A DNA stretch of 64,000 bases from Polyangium sp. y55x31 (GCF_029946505.1 NZ_JARZHG010000005.1:186001-250000), one strand, 5' to 3'. Counted from the first letter of the stretch, positions 1 to 9,147 are shown. Notes: generated by a model from the letters alone, not told the origin. Numbers and translations: made by a program.

Positions 1-752
1 GATTCGAGCATGTCGACGCCGGCGACCTCGAGGCCCATCACCTTGACGGCGCGGATGGCCGCGTTGCGGTAGGCGGGCAGGAGCTTGACCTTGTCGCCCT
101 TGCCGCCGCGATGCAGGTTCGAGCGGAATTCGCCGGGTTTGGCCACGCGGCGCATCGAGGCCACGACCTTGCCGCCGACCACGATGATGCGGATGTCGCG
201 GCCCTTCGACTCGCGCACGTACTCCTGCAGCACGATGTCCTGGCCCATGGCCCAGAGCGTCTCCAGGAGCGAGTGCACGGCCTGGGGGGTCTCGGCGATC
301 ATGGTGCCGATGCCCTGCGTGCCCTGCTGGAGCTTGACGATGGCGGGACAGCCGACGAGGGCGAGGGCCGAGTCGACGCCGGCGGGGCTCCGGGCGCAGA
401 TGGTCGCGGGGACGTCGATGTTCTTGCGGTTCAGGAGCTGAAGCGCGCGCAACTTGTCGCGGCTCCGGGCGATGGAGACGGCGCTGTTCAGCACGGGCAC
501 GCCCATGAGGTCGAACTGGCGCACCACGGCGAGGCCGTAGTTCGTGATGCTCGCGCCGATGCGGGGGATCACGAGGTCGAACCGGGGCACGGGGTTGCCC
601 TCGTGCAGCAGGCTCGATCGGCCCTTGGAGACGACGATCTGCAGGTCGAGCGGGTCGATGACCGTGACCTCGTGCCCGCGCGCGCGGGCGGCCAGGACGA
701 TCCGGCTGGTCGAGTAGAGATTGGCGTTACGCGAGAGGAGGAGGAACCGCAT
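1..752 (-). CDS. rimK: RimK-family ATP-grasp ligase (partial, 3' end outside window)
   Basis: ATP-grasp enzyme of the RimK type, which adds glutamate to a protein or peptide substrate (classically the C terminus of ribosomal protein S6). The ATG at 752 opens a frame that stays open for 250 codons to the window edge. Visible: an N-terminal pre-ATP-grasp domain (about 1-95) with the family-like PRIGASITNYG stretch, the glycine loop KLQQGTQGIGTMIAE (about 140-154), LQEYVRESKGRDIRI (about 175-189) and the EFRSNLHRGG stretch (about 208-217) that is characteristic of RimK. The C-terminal part with the remaining Mg/ATP ligands lies outside the window. The gene is divergent from the acyl-CoA dehydrogenase. 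Family assignment is firm; whether S6 is the substrate here is inference. Confidence 0.9.
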   Translation of the reverse strand, partial: MRFLLLSRNANLYSTSRIVLAARARGHEVTVIDPLDLQIVVSKGRSSLLHEGNPVPRFDLVIPRIGASITNYGLAVVRQFDLMGVPVLNSAVSIARSRDKLRALQLLNRKNIDVPATICARSPAGVDSALALVGCPAIVKLQQGTQGIGTMIAETPQAVHSLLETLWAMGQDIVLQEYVRESKGRDIRIIVVGGKVVASMRRVAKPGEFRSNLHRGGKGDKVKLLPAYRNAAIRAVKVMGLEVAGVDMLE

Positions 753-944
753 CCGGGGGGACCGAGGCTAGCAGAGCTTGGGAGCGGGGGCGCGCGCTTC
801 CCTCGGCGTCGCAGGCCAGGATACGGCCTCACATTTCTTCCTCTTGCGTTCGCGAATGTTTCGTGTACGAATCATTTTCGAAACGCCGGGAAATCGTGGG
901 GTGGGAGCGCCCCAGGGGCCGGCCAAAACGAGGAGACCGTGGCC

Positions 945-2114
945 ATGTGGCAGCCCTTCACCGAGGAGCACGAGCAGTTCCGGAAGACCGTCCGCGCGTT
1001 CGCCGAGAAGGAGCTCGCGCCGCACGCGGAGGAGTGGGAGGCGGACGAGTGCTTCCCGAACTGGGTGTTCAAGCGCGCCGGCGAGCTCGGCATCCTGGGA
1101 GCCCATTTCCCCGAGGAGCACGGCGGGCAAGGCCTCGACTACTGGTTCAGCGCGGCGAAGGCGGAGGAGCTGCCGCGCTCGCGCCTGGCCGGCGTGACCA
1201 TGGGCCTGCTCGTGCAGAGCGACATGGCGACGCCGGTGATCAGCGACCTCGGGACGAAGGAGCAGATCGAGGAGTTTTTGAAGCCCGTGCTCGCGGGCGA
1301 CAAGGTGATCTCGCTCGGCGTGAGCGAGCCTGCGGCGGGCAGCGACGTGGCCGGCATCCGCACGACGGCGCGCAAGGACGGCGACGACTACGTGATCAGC
1401 GGGCAAAAGACGTTCATCACGAACGGGACGCGCGCCGATTTCGTGACGCTGCTGGCGAAGACGAGCCCCGACCGCGGGGCGCACGGCTGTACGTTTTTCC
1501 TGGTGCCGACGAACCTGCCGGGCTTCAGCGTCTCGAAGAAGCTGAAGAAGATCGGCAACAAGTCCTCGGACACGGCGGAGCTCTTCCTCGACGAGGTGCG
1601 CGTGCCGAAGCGCTACCTGCTCGGCGAGGAGAACATGGGCTTCATGTACCTGATGCAGAACTTCCAGAGCGAGCGGCTCATCGGCTCGGTCAGCGCGCTC
1701 GCCGGCGCCTTCTACACGCTGGAGCAGGCGGTCGCGTACGGGCGCGAGCGGGTGGCGTTCGGCAAGCCGATCATCAAGCGCGAGGTCTGGCAGCACAAGT
1801 TCGTGGACCTCTACACGCGCGCGGAGGCGGCGAAGTCCTTCGTGTACAAGTGCGTCGACCATTACAACGACGAGCGGTACGTGAAGAAGGGGCCGGTCAG
1901 CTTCGACACGGTGAAATACATCTCGATGTCGAAGGTGCTCGTGGGCGACGTGGTGAACGACATCATGGACGCGTGCCTGCAGTTCCACGGCGGCTGGGGC
2001 TACATCGAGGACTTCCCGATCGCCCGCGCCTGGCGCGACCAGCGGCTCTTCCGCATCGGCGGCGGGACGACCGAGACCATGAAGTACTACATCGCCAAAT
2101 TGATGGGCTTCTGA
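945..2114 (+). CDS. acyl-CoA dehydrogenase
   Basis: FAD-dependent acyl-CoA dehydrogenase of 389 residues, a normal family length, catalysing alpha,beta-desaturation of an acyl-CoA in fatty-acid or branched-chain acid degradation, with electrons passed to ETF. Seen: N-terminal helical domain, the flavin/substrate segment SLGVSEPAAGSDVAGI (about 124-139), KTFITNG, and the C-terminal GGTTETM motif. The position that carries the catalytic Glu in short-chain enzymes (YEGT) is Gly here. The QSERL motif places Glu243 where long-chain and isovaleryl types carry their base, so a long- or branched-chain substrate is favoured. Start: AGGAG at 931-935 is nine bases from the ATG at 945; the GTG at 939 is too close. 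The open frame upstream of 945 is not real. Confidence 0.93.
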   Translation: MWQPFTEEHEQFRKTVRAFAEKELAPHAEEWEADECFPNWVFKRAGELGILGAHFPEEHGGQGLDYWFSAAKAEELPRSRLAGVTMGLLVQSDMATPVISDLGTKEQIEEFLKPVLAGDKVISLGVSEPAAGSDVAGIRTTARKDGDDYVISGQKTFITNGTRADFVTLLAKTSPDRGAHGCTFFLVPTNLPGFSVSKKLKKIGNKSSDTAELFLDEVRVPKRYLLGEENMGFMYLMQNFQSERLIGSVSALAGAFYTLEQAVAYGRERVAFGKPIIKREVWQHKFVDLYTRAEAAKSFVYKCVDHYNDERYVKKGPVSFDTVKYISMSKVLVGDVVNDIMDACLQFHGGWGYIEDFPIARAWRDQRLFRIGGGTTETMKYYIAKLMGF

Positions 2115-2178
2115 CCGTCCGGACCGACCCCCCGACCAGAAAAGTGCACCGGTGTAGGTTGGATCGCTAAAAAAACAG

Positions 2179-2207
2179 GAGACAAACGGGCTGGGAGGCT
2201 GTAGATA
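2179..2207 (+). promoter_or_regulatory. possible promoter of tRNA-Ala
   Basis: GAGACA (2179-2184) and TAGATA (2202-2207) are separated by 17 bases and lie 20 bases before the tRNA start, the spacing expected for a housekeeping promoter. Both boxes match the consensus only partly, so this is a weak call. Confidence 0.3.
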
Positions 2208-2227
2208 CTGCGCCTCCCAAGCACGAC

Positions 2228-2300
2228 GGGGCTGTAGCTCAGTTGGGAGAGCGCCTGACTGGCAGTCAGGAGGTCAGGGGTTCGATTCCCCTCAGCTCCA
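2228..2300 (+). tRNA. tRNA-Ala (anticodon GGC)
   Basis: A 73-base cloverleaf can be folded by hand: a 7-bp acceptor stem (GGGGCTG with CAGCTCC, one G-T pair), a 4-bp D stem, a 5-bp anticodon stem CCTGA/TCAGG around the loop CTGGCAG, a 5-base variable loop and the T arm AGGGG-TTCGATT-CCCCT. The loop gives anticodon GGC, which reads GCC alanine codons. The discriminator is A. The next bases are CCG, so the 3' CCA is not encoded and would be added by the tRNA nucleotidyltransferase. Confidence 0.97.
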
Positions 2301-2364
2301 CCGGCACGAAGGACGACGAGGGCGCCGCAGAAGATGCGGCGCCCTTCGTCGTTTCAGGGGTCGA

Positions 2365-2760
2365 ATGCCGGAGATGGACACGATGCGCTCGGTCCGCGCG
2401 TGGCGAGTTGCCCTGGCAGGGTACGTGGTGCTGCTCGGGATCATCTCGGGCCTCGCGTACGCACGCGGGCTGCCGCTCGCGGTGCTATCGACGCCGTACC
2501 TCGACAAGGTGCTGCACTTCGTGCTGCTCGGCGGTGCCTCGTTCCTCGCGCGGCGGGCCACGGACGACACGCGCGTGCCGCGGATCGGGCTGCCTGCGGG
2601 GCCCTTCGTGGTGGGGCTCCTCGCGACGATCGAGGAGTGCGCGCAGAAGTTTTCACCGACGCGGACCTTCAGCTTGGGCGATCTGGCGGCGAACTTGCTC
2701 GGCGTGGTGGTCTTCGGCTGGCTCGGGAGGCCACGTCGGCGGAGCTGCCGCGGCGATTGA
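2365..2760 (+). CDS. VanZ-like family membrane protein
   Basis: Small membrane protein of 131 residues with the VanZ-like arrangement: a first hydrophobic segment (about 15-34), the stretch [17 protein letters not shown] (about 45-61), a second segment, the motif [17 protein letters not shown] followed by [15 protein letters not shown]. In this family the conserved Glu and the D-x-x-x-N-xxG pattern lie at these places. The biochemical role is unknown outside VanZ itself (low-level teicoplanin resistance); no other resistance gene is near. Three in-frame ATGs occur at 2365, 2374 and 2383; a GGAG at 2370-2373 would serve 2383, AGGGG at 2356-2360 would serve 2365, so the exact start is open. It begins 64 bases after the tRNA. 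Confidence 0.75.
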   Translation: MPEMDTMRSVRAWRVALAGYVVLLGIISGLAYARGLPLAVLSTPYLDKVLHFVLLGGASFLARRATDDTRVPRIGLPAGPFVVGLLATIEECAQKFSPTRTFSLGDLAANLLGVVVFGWLGRPRRRSCRGD

Positions 2761-2872
2761 CTGTTTTCTCGCGAGGCGTTTACGATCGAGAGGAGATCCG
2801 CGCGCGCTCGATCGCGCGAGCGCGCGTTCATGGATCGGCTTCTGGATCCTTTCGACTCGCGGAGCGCTTGGC

Positions 2873-5401
2873 ATGAGGACTCACACGATCCGGCGGTGGA
2901 TCACGGCTGCACTCCTCGCTGGCAGCGTGTCGGCGGCGGCGATGCGCGCGAGCGCGGCCGTGCCCGTGACGATCACCAACCAGGGGCGGCTCTTCGACGC
3001 GGACGACGCGCCGATCAACGGCGAGCTCACCGTGACGTTCGCGATCTACGACGCGGCGAACGCGCAGACGCCGCTCTGGAGCGAAGAGCACAAGGTCGCG
3101 TTCGACGAGGGGTTCTACTCGGTCTCGCTCGGCTCGATCGTTCCCTTCGACAAACTCTTCGACGGCTCGGTGCGGTACCTGGGGATCACGATCGAGAGCG
3201 ATCCGGAGCTTCAGCCGCGCGCGCCCATCCAGAGCGTGCCGTACGCGCTGCTCGCGAACGACGTGAACGGGGACATCCACCCGACGAGCGTGACGATCAA
3301 CGGCACCGAGGTGATCAACAACAACGGCGAGTGGGTCGGTCCGCCGACGGGGCTCGTGGGCCCGACGGGCGCGACGGGTCCGCAAGGTCCGGTCGGCGCG
3401 CAGGGCGCAGCGGGCCCCGCGGGTGCGACGGGCGCGCAGGGTCCGATGGGCCCGATGGGTGCGACGGGCGCGCAGGGCGCGGTGGGTCCGGCGGGGCCGA
3501 TGGGTCCGGCCGGTCCGATGGGTCCGACCGGCGCGCTGGGTCCTGCGGGGCCGATGGGTCCGATGGGTCCGATGGGTCCGACCGGCGCGACCGGTGCGAC
3601 CGGCGCCGTGGGTCCCGTGGGGCCGATGGGTCCGACGGGCGCGATGGGTCCGCAAGGGAACGTAGGCGCCACGGGGCCAGTTGGACCTATCGGTCCGCAG
3701 GGAGCGACGGGTCCACAAGGTGACGTCGGACCCATGGGACCGACGGGTGCAATGGGTCCGCAGGGAGCTGCAGGTCCGACCGGGCCTATTGGACCCATCG
3801 GTCCGCAGGGAGCGACGGGTCCGCAAGGTGACGTCGGACCCACCGGCGCGACAGGTGCAATGGGTCCGCAGGGAGCTGTCGGTCCGACGGGGCCAATTGG
3901 ACCCATCGGTCCGCAGGGAGCGACGGGTCCCATGGGAGGGGTGGGACCCACCGGCGCGACAGGTGCAATGGGTCCGCAGGGAGCTGTAGGTCCGACCGGA
4001 CCAGTTGGACCCATCGGTCCGCAGGGAGCGACGGGTCCCATGGGAGGGGTGGGACCCACCGGCGCGACAGGTGCGATGGGTCCGCAGGGAGCTGTAGGTC
4101 CGACCGGACCAGTTGGACCCATGGGTCCGCAGGGAGCGACGGGTCCCACGGGAGGGGTAGGACCCACCGGCGCGACAGGTACAATGGGTCCGCAGGGTCC
4201 GATCGGTCCAACCGGCGCCGTGGGCCCGCAGGGCCCGCAAGGCATCCAAGGCCCGCAAGGTCCGATCGGCCCGACGGGCGCGCAGGGTGCGCAGGGCATC
4301 CAGGGCCCGCAAGGTCCGATCGGCCCGACGGGCGCGCAGGGTCCGCAGGGCCCCGCCGGCTCGGCGAACATCAACGGCACGACCAACTTCATCATCAAGT
4401 TCACGAGCGCCACGACAGGCGGCAACTCGCGCCTCTTCGACAACGGCACCAACGTCGGCCTCGGCACCACCGCCCCGAACTCCCCATTCCACGCCACCTC
4501 GGCGAGCACGGTCCGCACAATCCTCACCGAGAACACGACGACCACCGGCGCAGCGATCGTCGGCATCAACTCCGCGCCGGAAGGCGCAAACGCGGACGGT
4601 GGTTCAGGCGTGTACGGCGTGACGAGCCAGAGAGGCCTCGCAGCCGTGTACGGCGACAACAACAGCCCGAGCGGCACCGCCATCCACGGCGCGGGCCAAA
4701 ACGTCGCCGGCTTCATCCTCGTCGCCGGCTCCGGCGGCGCGTTCACCGGCCAAACGACCGGCACCTACTCGAGGAACCTCTCCTCGGGCATCGCGCAAGC
4801 CGAATACACCGACAACTTCGGCGACATCGTCCGCGTGAACTTCTGGGACGGTCTCACGAACTTCAAGATCAACGGCATCGGCGTCGTCTCGACCGTCGTC
4901 CACGACCCAACCGACGCCGCAGGCCAGCGCCGCGTGACCCTCTACGCGCCCGAGGCGCCAGAGGTCCTCTTCGAGGACTACGGCGAGGCACGGCTCAAAA
5001 ACGGCGTCGCCCACGTCGAGCTCGACCCAATCTTCACAGCCAACGTCCAGGTCGACGAGCGGCACCCACTGCGCGTGTTCATCCAGCTCGAGGAAAACGA
5101 GCAAACGCGCGGCGTGGTCGTGAAGAACAAGACGGCGACAGGCTTCGACGTGGTGGAACTCGGCGGCGGGACATCCAACATGCCCTTCCAGTGGCACGTC
5201 GTCTGCAATCGCGCGGACGAGATCACACCAAGCGGGCGTCTCTCCCACTACGCAGATCTGCGCTTCGGAGTCGCGCTGGACGACCTCGCCTCGATGCCCG
5301 CGCGCGTCGATACGCCGAGCACACAGAACCCAAGCGCAGCCGCAGACCCATCGCTCGCGTGGCTGCAGGCGCTCCTGCCACTCATGCACAACGGGCGATA
5401 G
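2873..5401 (+). CDS. secreted collagen-like (Gly-X-Y) protein
   Basis: An 842-residue exported protein. Residues 1-29 form a signal peptide ending in ASA. Residues about 30-155 are a globular beta-rich domain ([14 protein letters not shown] onward) often seen at the head of such proteins. Residues about 160-498 are an uninterrupted collagen-like tract of Gly-X-Y triplets rich in GPT, GPM, GPQ and GAT, coded in part by 108-bp tandem repeats. The tail (about 499-842) starts with NFIIKFTS, contains a low-complexity beta region and ends with a domain carrying [14 protein letters not shown] and [12 protein letters not shown], which I recognise from bacterial tail-fibre-like surface proteins. No sorting signal is visible at the C terminus. 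The upstream open frame in this register is a GC shadow; the ATG at 2873 is the first giving a signal peptide. Likely a trimeric surface or matrix fibre (inference). Confidence 0.85.
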   Translation: MRTHTIRRWITAALLAGSVSAAAMRASAAVPVTITNQGRLFDADDAPINGELTVTFAIYDAANAQTPLWSEEHKVAFDEGFYSVSLGSIVPFDKLFDGSVRYLGITIESDPELQPRAPIQSVPYALLANDVNGDIHPTSVTINGTEVINNNGEWVGPPTGLVGPTGATGPQGPVGAQGAAGPAGATGAQGPMGPMGATGAQGAVGPAGPMGPAGPMGPTGALGPAGPMGPMGPMGPTGATGATGAVGPVGPMGPTGAMGPQGNVGATGPVGPIGPQGATGPQGDVGPMGPTGAMGPQGAAGPTGPIGPIGPQGATGPQGDVGPTGATGAMGPQGAVGPTGPIGPIGPQGATGPMGGVGPTGATGAMGPQGAVGPTGPVGPIGPQGATGPMGGVGPTGATGAMGPQGAVGPTGPVGPMGPQGATGPTGGVGPTGATGTMGPQGPIGPTGAVGPQGPQGIQGPQGPIGPTGAQGAQGIQGPQGPIGPTGAQGPQGPAGSANINGTTNFIIKFTSATTGGNSRLFDNGTNVGLGTTAPNSPFHATSASTVRTILTENTTTTGAAIVGINSAPEGANADGGSGVYGVTSQRGLAAVYGDNNSPSGTAIHGAGQNVAGFILVAGSGGAFTGQTTGTYSRNLSSGIAQAEYTDNFGDIVRVNFWDGLTNFKINGIGVVSTVVHDPTDAAGQRRVTLYAPEAPEVLFEDYGEARLKNGVAHVELDPIFTANVQVDERHPLRVFIQLEENEQTRGVVVKNKTATGFDVVELGGGTSNMPFQWHVVCNRADEITPSGRLSHYADLRFGVALDDLASMPARVDTPSTQNPSAAADPSLAWLQALLPLMHNGR
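3644..4183 (+). repeat. 108-bp tandem repeat inside the collagen-like tract
   Basis: Five consecutive units begin with ATGGGTCCGCA at 3644, 3752, 3860, 3968 and 4076, exactly 108 bp (36 residues, twelve Gly-X-Y triplets) apart; a sixth, diverged start follows at 4184. The later units are nearly identical at the DNA level, including synonymous positions, whereas the first two are more diverged. This points to recent unit duplication within the gene and to potential length variation between strains. Confidence 0.92.
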
Positions 5402-5419
5402 CCTTTTCGCTCGAAGGCG

Positions 5420-5530
5420 CTGCGCTGGGGCTTTGCCCCAGGCCCCAGCAGGGGCTGTCCGCCCCTGCACCCGGACCAGCGCAAGCGCTGGACTCGGGGT
5501 CGATGAACTGCGCGATGCGCAGTTCATCGA
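5420..5530 (+). repeat. hairpin-rich intergenic repeat, copy 1
   Basis: Roughly 110 bp made of four short inverted repeats in series: TGGGGC/GCCCCA (5426-5440), AGGGGC/GCCCCT around GTCC (5450-5466), CCAGCG/CGCTGG (5476-5490) and the perfect 12-bp hairpin GATGAACTGCGC/GCGCAGTTCATC (5502-5528). The same order of modules recurs in reverse orientation at 5646-5755. It lies just after the collagen-like gene. There is no coding signal. Confidence 0.65.
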
Positions 5531-5645
5531 ACAGGCCAGGTCAAGACCAACGACGACCCTGCCAACGAAGACGGCAGCGCTGACGTTTCAGCCGGCAACG
5601 TGCCGCTGCGTGCGACGACCTTCCTGGTCTTGCCACCGGCCCGTC

Positions 5646-5755
5646 GGAAGAACTGCGCGGAGCGCAGTTCTTCCGCCCCCGGTCCAGGCCGTGCCTGGTT
5701 CGGGTCGAGGGGCGAACAGCCCCCGCGGGGTCCGGGGCAGCGCCCCGGCGCGGCG
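5646..5755 (-). repeat. hairpin-rich intergenic repeat, copy 2 (inverted)
   Basis: Read on the minus strand this stretch has the same succession as copy 1: GGGGCGCTGCCCC, then GGGGGCTGTTCGCCCC, then CGACCCGAACCAGG...CCTGGACC, then the perfect 13-bp hairpin GGAAGAACTGCGC/GCGCAGTTCTTCC (5646-5674). The cores AACTGCGC/GCGCAGTT and GGGGCTGTyCGCCCCT are shared with copy 1. The two copies face each other across about 115 bp (5531-5645) in which I see nothing else, between two convergent genes, so they may also act as transcription terminators. Confidence 0.65.
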
Positions 5756-5758
5756 GCC

Positions 5759-6046
5759 TCAGGGCTCTTGCGTCGAGCCGGGCATGCCGCCGTTCAGGCG
5801 TTTGCCCTCCGGCAGCTTCTGCACGCTTTGCGGCGTCGGCTGGCCCATCGTGTAGATGAGCTTGTACTTGGCGTTTCGCGCCTGCGTGCCGGCGGCGACG
5901 ATCTCCGTCCCGGGGTGGCCTTTGGCTGTGACGGGCGGCGTTTGGTTGCCCTCGACCTCGAGCAGGCCACCTGCGTCGCAACCGAGGACGCCCATCACCG
6001 CGAAGATCGCGAGGGATCCGACCGAGAGGCGCGCGAGGGAAGCCAT
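5759..6046 (-). CDS. small lipoprotein of unknown function
   Basis: A 95-residue predicted lipoprotein: signal peptide with lipobox VLGC (Cys23), followed by DAGGLLEVEGN and a soluble remainder containing NAKYKLIYTMGQPTPQ near the middle. I do not recognise the family. It starts 32 bases after the OmpA gene stop, on the same strand, so the two probably form one transcript and the product may sit in the outer membrane beside the OmpA protein (inference). The start at 6046 is the only ATG that gives a signal sequence. Confidence 0.75.
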   Translation of the reverse strand: MASLARLSVGSLAIFAVMGVLGCDAGGLLEVEGNQTPPVTAKGHPGTEIVAAGTQARNAKYKLIYTMGQPTPQSVQKLPEGKRLNGGMPGSTQEP

Positions 6047-6078
6047 ACGTCGATTGTAGAGCCGGCCTCGCTCGAGGT

Positions 6079-7878
6079 TCAAGGCTCCTTTTTCTTGATG
6101 ATCACGAAGTTCGCGCGGCGGTTTTGCTGGCGGCCTTCCTTCGAGTCGTTCGAGCCGACGGGCACCGAGGCGCCGTAGCCTTTGGCCACGAGCTTCTCGG
6201 GTGGGATGCCGCGCTTGATGAGCCAGGCGCGGACCGAGTCGGCGCGGCTTTGCGAGAGGATCTGGTTGTACTCGTCGGCGCCCATCGCGTCGGCGTGGCC
6301 TTGGACCTCGATGAGCTCGATTTCGGGGTGCTTCAGGATCGCGTCGCGGACCTCGTGCAGGAGGTCGTCGCTCATGGGATCCACCGTCTGGTATTGGCTC
6401 GATTGCCCGAACCGGAAGCGGATCTGGCGCCGGATGACGATCTCTTCGTTCGTCACCTCGACCTTGGGGCAGCCGTTGAGCTGCGGCTCTGCGTCGGGCT
6501 TTCCGGGCACGTCCGGGCATGCGTCGGTCTTGTCGGGGACCGTGTCTGCGTCGCGATCGGGTGGGCAGCCGTTTTTTTTCGGGTCCTCGTTCGGCACGCC
6601 GGGATCCGTGGGGCAGGCGTCCACGACGTCGCGGATGCTGTCGTCGTCCGTGTCGGGTGGGCAGCCGTTTTTCCTGGGGTCCGCGCTCTTCGGGCCGGGC
6701 TCGCTCGGGCAGGCGTCCTGTTTGTCCGCGATGCGATCGCCGTCTGTGTCGACCGGGCAGCCGTTTTTCGCGGGATCCTCGTTCTTCGGGCCGGGCTCGT
6801 TCGGGCAGGCGTCGTGTTTGTCCGCGATGCGATCGCCGTCGGCGTCGGGCGGGCAGCCGTTCTTGTGGGGATCGTCGTTCTCTGGGCCCGGCGTGTCGGG
6901 GCAGGCGTCGCGTTTGTCCGGGATGTCGTCGCCGTCGGTGTCCTTGTCGGCCGGGGAGGCTTGTGGCTCGTAGCCGATGCTCCCGACGGCGGAGAAGACG
7001 GGCGTTCCATAACCCTGCGTGAGGCCCGGGCCCGCGGCGGCGCCGACGACGAGGAAGGGCAGCGGGCGGAGCTTGGCGCCGACGAGGAGCTCGGCCGAGA
7101 CCGGGGACGCGACGGAGATCCGCGTATCCGGGGTGTCGACGAGGACTTCGCGTGTGAACGGCGTCGAGAGCGAGAGCTCGGGGCCGATCTGGAAGAAGTC
7201 CTGACCGAAGACCACGGCCGCGCCGGCGCGCGCGTCGAACGTGTGCGGGCGGGCCGAGGCGCGCAGGGTCGTGCCGAGCGAGACGCTGTAGAGGAACCGA
7301 TCGACGCGGCCGCCCATGACGACGTGGGGCTCGCCGCGGACCGCGCCCTCGGCCGCGTAGCCGCTCGGACCGGTGGGCGCGACGAGGTAACCGCCGAGGC
7401 CGACCTGGAAGGCGCCGCGATCCTCGCCGAAGAGGCGCACGCGCGCGCCGATGCGCAGATCCCCGACCTCGGCCGATTGCGGCGACGTGAACGGCACGCC
7501 GAGGACGGTGGGGCTGTCGCCGCCCTGCGTGAGCGCGAAGGGCATGTCGAGCGAGACGAGCAGCCGATCCCAGAGCGCGAGCGAGGCGTTCACGTGCAAG
7601 AACGTCTGCTGCGAGACGATGGCGTAGCGGGTGTCGCCGTCCTGGATCGAGAGCGGGCGCAGGCCGAAGTCGACGACGGCCTTGGCGCGGGGGACGAGGT
7701 GCCCAGACGCGCCCGGGGAGGGGACGCCGAAGAGGGCGTCGCCCGCGACGGAGGGCTGAAAGCGCTCGAGGGCGCCGGTCGTGCTCGCTTCTTGCGCGAG
7801 TGAGGCGCGCGCGAGCAGAAAGAACGCGGCCCCGGCCAGGATCGACCGAGTCCGCCCCAGGCGGCGATCGAGGCGCAT
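6079..7878 (-). CDS. OmpA-family outer-membrane protein with thrombospondin type 3 repeats
   Basis: A 599-residue outer-membrane protein. Order: signal peptide ending ARASLAQ (about 1-27), a beta-barrel-like region of about 290 residues with alternating hydrophobic strands, an acidic Ca-binding thrombospondin type 3 block of five 32-residue units (each with DxDxD and a KNGCP-type end) at about residues 315-480, then an OmpA peptidoglycan-binding domain (about 485-595) with FRFGQSSQY, VQGHADAMGADEYN and SQSRADSVRAWLI. The Asp and Arg that bind diaminopimelate in OmpA-like domains appear present. It links outer membrane to cell wall. The start at 7878 gives the signal peptide; the frame extends upstream only as a shadow. 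It is divergent from the TPR lipoprotein gene. Confidence 0.9.
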   Translation of the reverse strand: MRLDRRLGRTRSILAGAAFFLLARASLAQEASTTGALERFQPSVAGDALFGVPSPGASGHLVPRAKAVVDFGLRPLSIQDGDTRYAIVSQQTFLHVNASLALWDRLLVSLDMPFALTQGGDSPTVLGVPFTSPQSAEVGDLRIGARVRLFGEDRGAFQVGLGGYLVAPTGPSGYAAEGAVRGEPHVVMGGRVDRFLYSVSLGTTLRASARPHTFDARAGAAVVFGQDFFQIGPELSLSTPFTREVLVDTPDTRISVASPVSAELLVGAKLRPLPFLVVGAAAGPGLTQGYGTPVFSAVGSIGYEPQASPADKDTDGDDIPDKRDACPDTPGPENDDPHKNGCPPDADGDRIADKHDACPNEPGPKNEDPAKNGCPVDTDGDRIADKQDACPSEPGPKSADPRKNGCPPDTDDDSIRDVVDACPTDPGVPNEDPKKNGCPPDRDADTVPDKTDACPDVPGKPDAEPQLNGCPKVEVTNEEIVIRRQIRFRFGQSSQYQTVDPMSDDLLHEVRDAILKHPEIELIEVQGHADAMGADEYNQILSQSRADSVRAWLIKRGIPPEKLVAKGYGASVPVGSNDSKEGRQQNRRANFVIIKKKEP

Positions 7879-7968
7879 ATCCGCAGAAAACCCTGACCAC
7901 GCGTGAGCTGTCAAGCTGCGCGGCGGACGCGACGCTTCCGCGAGGGCGACCCGGCGGAGTACAACGGC

Positions 7969-9147
7969 ATGCCGATGGATCGCCGAACCCCCGCTCGCGC
8001 CGCGGCTTGCCAAGCCGCCTTGCGGCCTTTTTTGCTGGTCGTGGCGCTCGCCGGGGGGTGTGACGCGCTCCCCGACCTCGCCGTGACGCATCTCGGCCGG
8101 GGCGATCGCGCGCTCGCGGAGGGGCGTTACGGGGAGGCCCTCGCCGCGTACGCCCACGCGCACGAGCTCGCGCCGCACGATCCGCGCGTGCAACGGGCGC
8201 AGATGCGGGCGCGGGTCTCCCTCATGGCCGAGAGCCCGGCCCGGATCGGCGCGGATGCGCTGGAGGACGTGGGGTACGAGGCGGAGCTCTTGCGGCGGAC
8301 GGAGAAGGACCTCGACGCGGTTTGCCTGACCGCGCTCGGCAACGTGCTCGCGCGGCGCGGGGACCGCGAAGGCGCGCGGCTGAAGCTCGCCGAGGCCGTG
8401 AAGGCCGATCCGAACTCGTACGTGGCGCACGCGGCGCTCGGGGCGCTGCTCGCCGGCAGACCCGAGGCCGCGACGGAGGCGAAGGCTGCGCTGGAGCGGG
8501 CGCTCGTGATCCGGCCAGGTGCGCCGGGGCCGCTCGTGGGGCTCGGGAAGATCAAGCTCGCCGAAGGGGATCTGTCCGGCGCGATCGAGCGGTTCGTCGA
8601 GGCGCTGAAGGCGGGGGACGACTTCGGGACGCGGCTCGCGCTGGGGAGTGCGCGGCTACAGCAGGGCAAACATGCCGAGGCCGCGGTGGATCTCGCGCGT
8701 GCGGTGCAGATGGATCCGCGGAGCCCGGAGGCGCTCGGTTTGCTCGGGCAGGCGCTGCTCGGCGCGGGGAAGCTCGACGAGGCGGAGCGGGCGCTGCGGG
8801 CATCGCTCGAGCTCCGGTCGGACGTGGGGACGTCGATCGCGCTCGGGTTCACGCTGGCGCGGCAGAAGAAGTCGGTCGCGGCGCTCGACGTGCTCGAAGG
8901 GGTGCTCGCGGCCGATCCGCTCGCGCCGCCGGCGCTGTTCGGCGTGGGCATGGCCAATGAGGATCTCGGGCGCACCCAGCAGGCGCTCGCCGCGTTCCGG
9001 CGCCTGCTCGCGCTCCCGCTCGAAGGCCCGCAGAAGCAGCTCGTCGCGGATCTGCAGCGAGAGGCGAAGGGCCGCGTCGAGGCGCTCGCAGCGGCGCAGG
9101 AGAAGGCCGAGGCCGCCGAGGAGAAACCTTCGAAGGCGAAACGATGA
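7969..9147 (+). CDS. TPR-repeat lipoprotein
   Basis: A 392-residue predicted lipoprotein: basic n-region, hydrophobic core LRPFLLVVALAGGC with lipobox at Cys29, followed by about nine tetratricopeptide repeats (DRALAEGRYGEALAAYAHAHE and relatives) spanning the rest. TPR proteins are protein-protein scaffolds; no catalytic motif is present. GGAG at 7956-7959, nine bases upstream, supports the ATG at 7969. The stop overlaps the next start by four bases (ATGA), so it is translationally coupled to the GT39-like glycosyltransferase, whose own tail is also TPR. A joint envelope assembly or sugar-transfer role is inferred from that coupling. Confidence 0.85.
   Translation: MPMDRRTPARAAACQAALRPFLLVVALAGGCDALPDLAVTHLGRGDRALAEGRYGEALAAYAHAHELAPHDPRVQRAQMRARVSLMAESPARIGADALEDVGYEAELLRRTEKDLDAVCLTALGNVLARRGDREGARLKLAEAVKADPNSYVAHAALGALLAGRPEAATEAKAALERALVIRPGAPGPLVGLGKIKLAEGDLSGAIERFVEALKAGDDFGTRLALGSARLQQGKHAEAAVDLARAVQMDPRSPEALGLLGQALLGAGKLDEAERALRASLELRSDVGTSIALGFTLARQKKSVAALDVLEGVLAADPLAPPALFGVGMANEDLGRTQQALAAFRRLLALPLEGPQKQLVADLQREAKGRVEALAAAQEKAEAAEEKPSKAKR

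Noticed and set aside
945-2114. Starting the acyl-CoA dehydrogenase at the far upstream frame start near 111
   Set aside because: The added residues are antisense to the RimK gene and lack family similarity; AGGAG supports 945.
3644-4183. Regular 108-bp repeats that might look like a repeat array
   Set aside because: They are in-frame Gly-X-Y codons within one gene with no spacers, so this is not CRISPR.
5433-5855. Short open frames across the inverted repeats
   Set aside because: They run through hairpin-rich DNA, have no ribosome-binding site and no conserved sequence.
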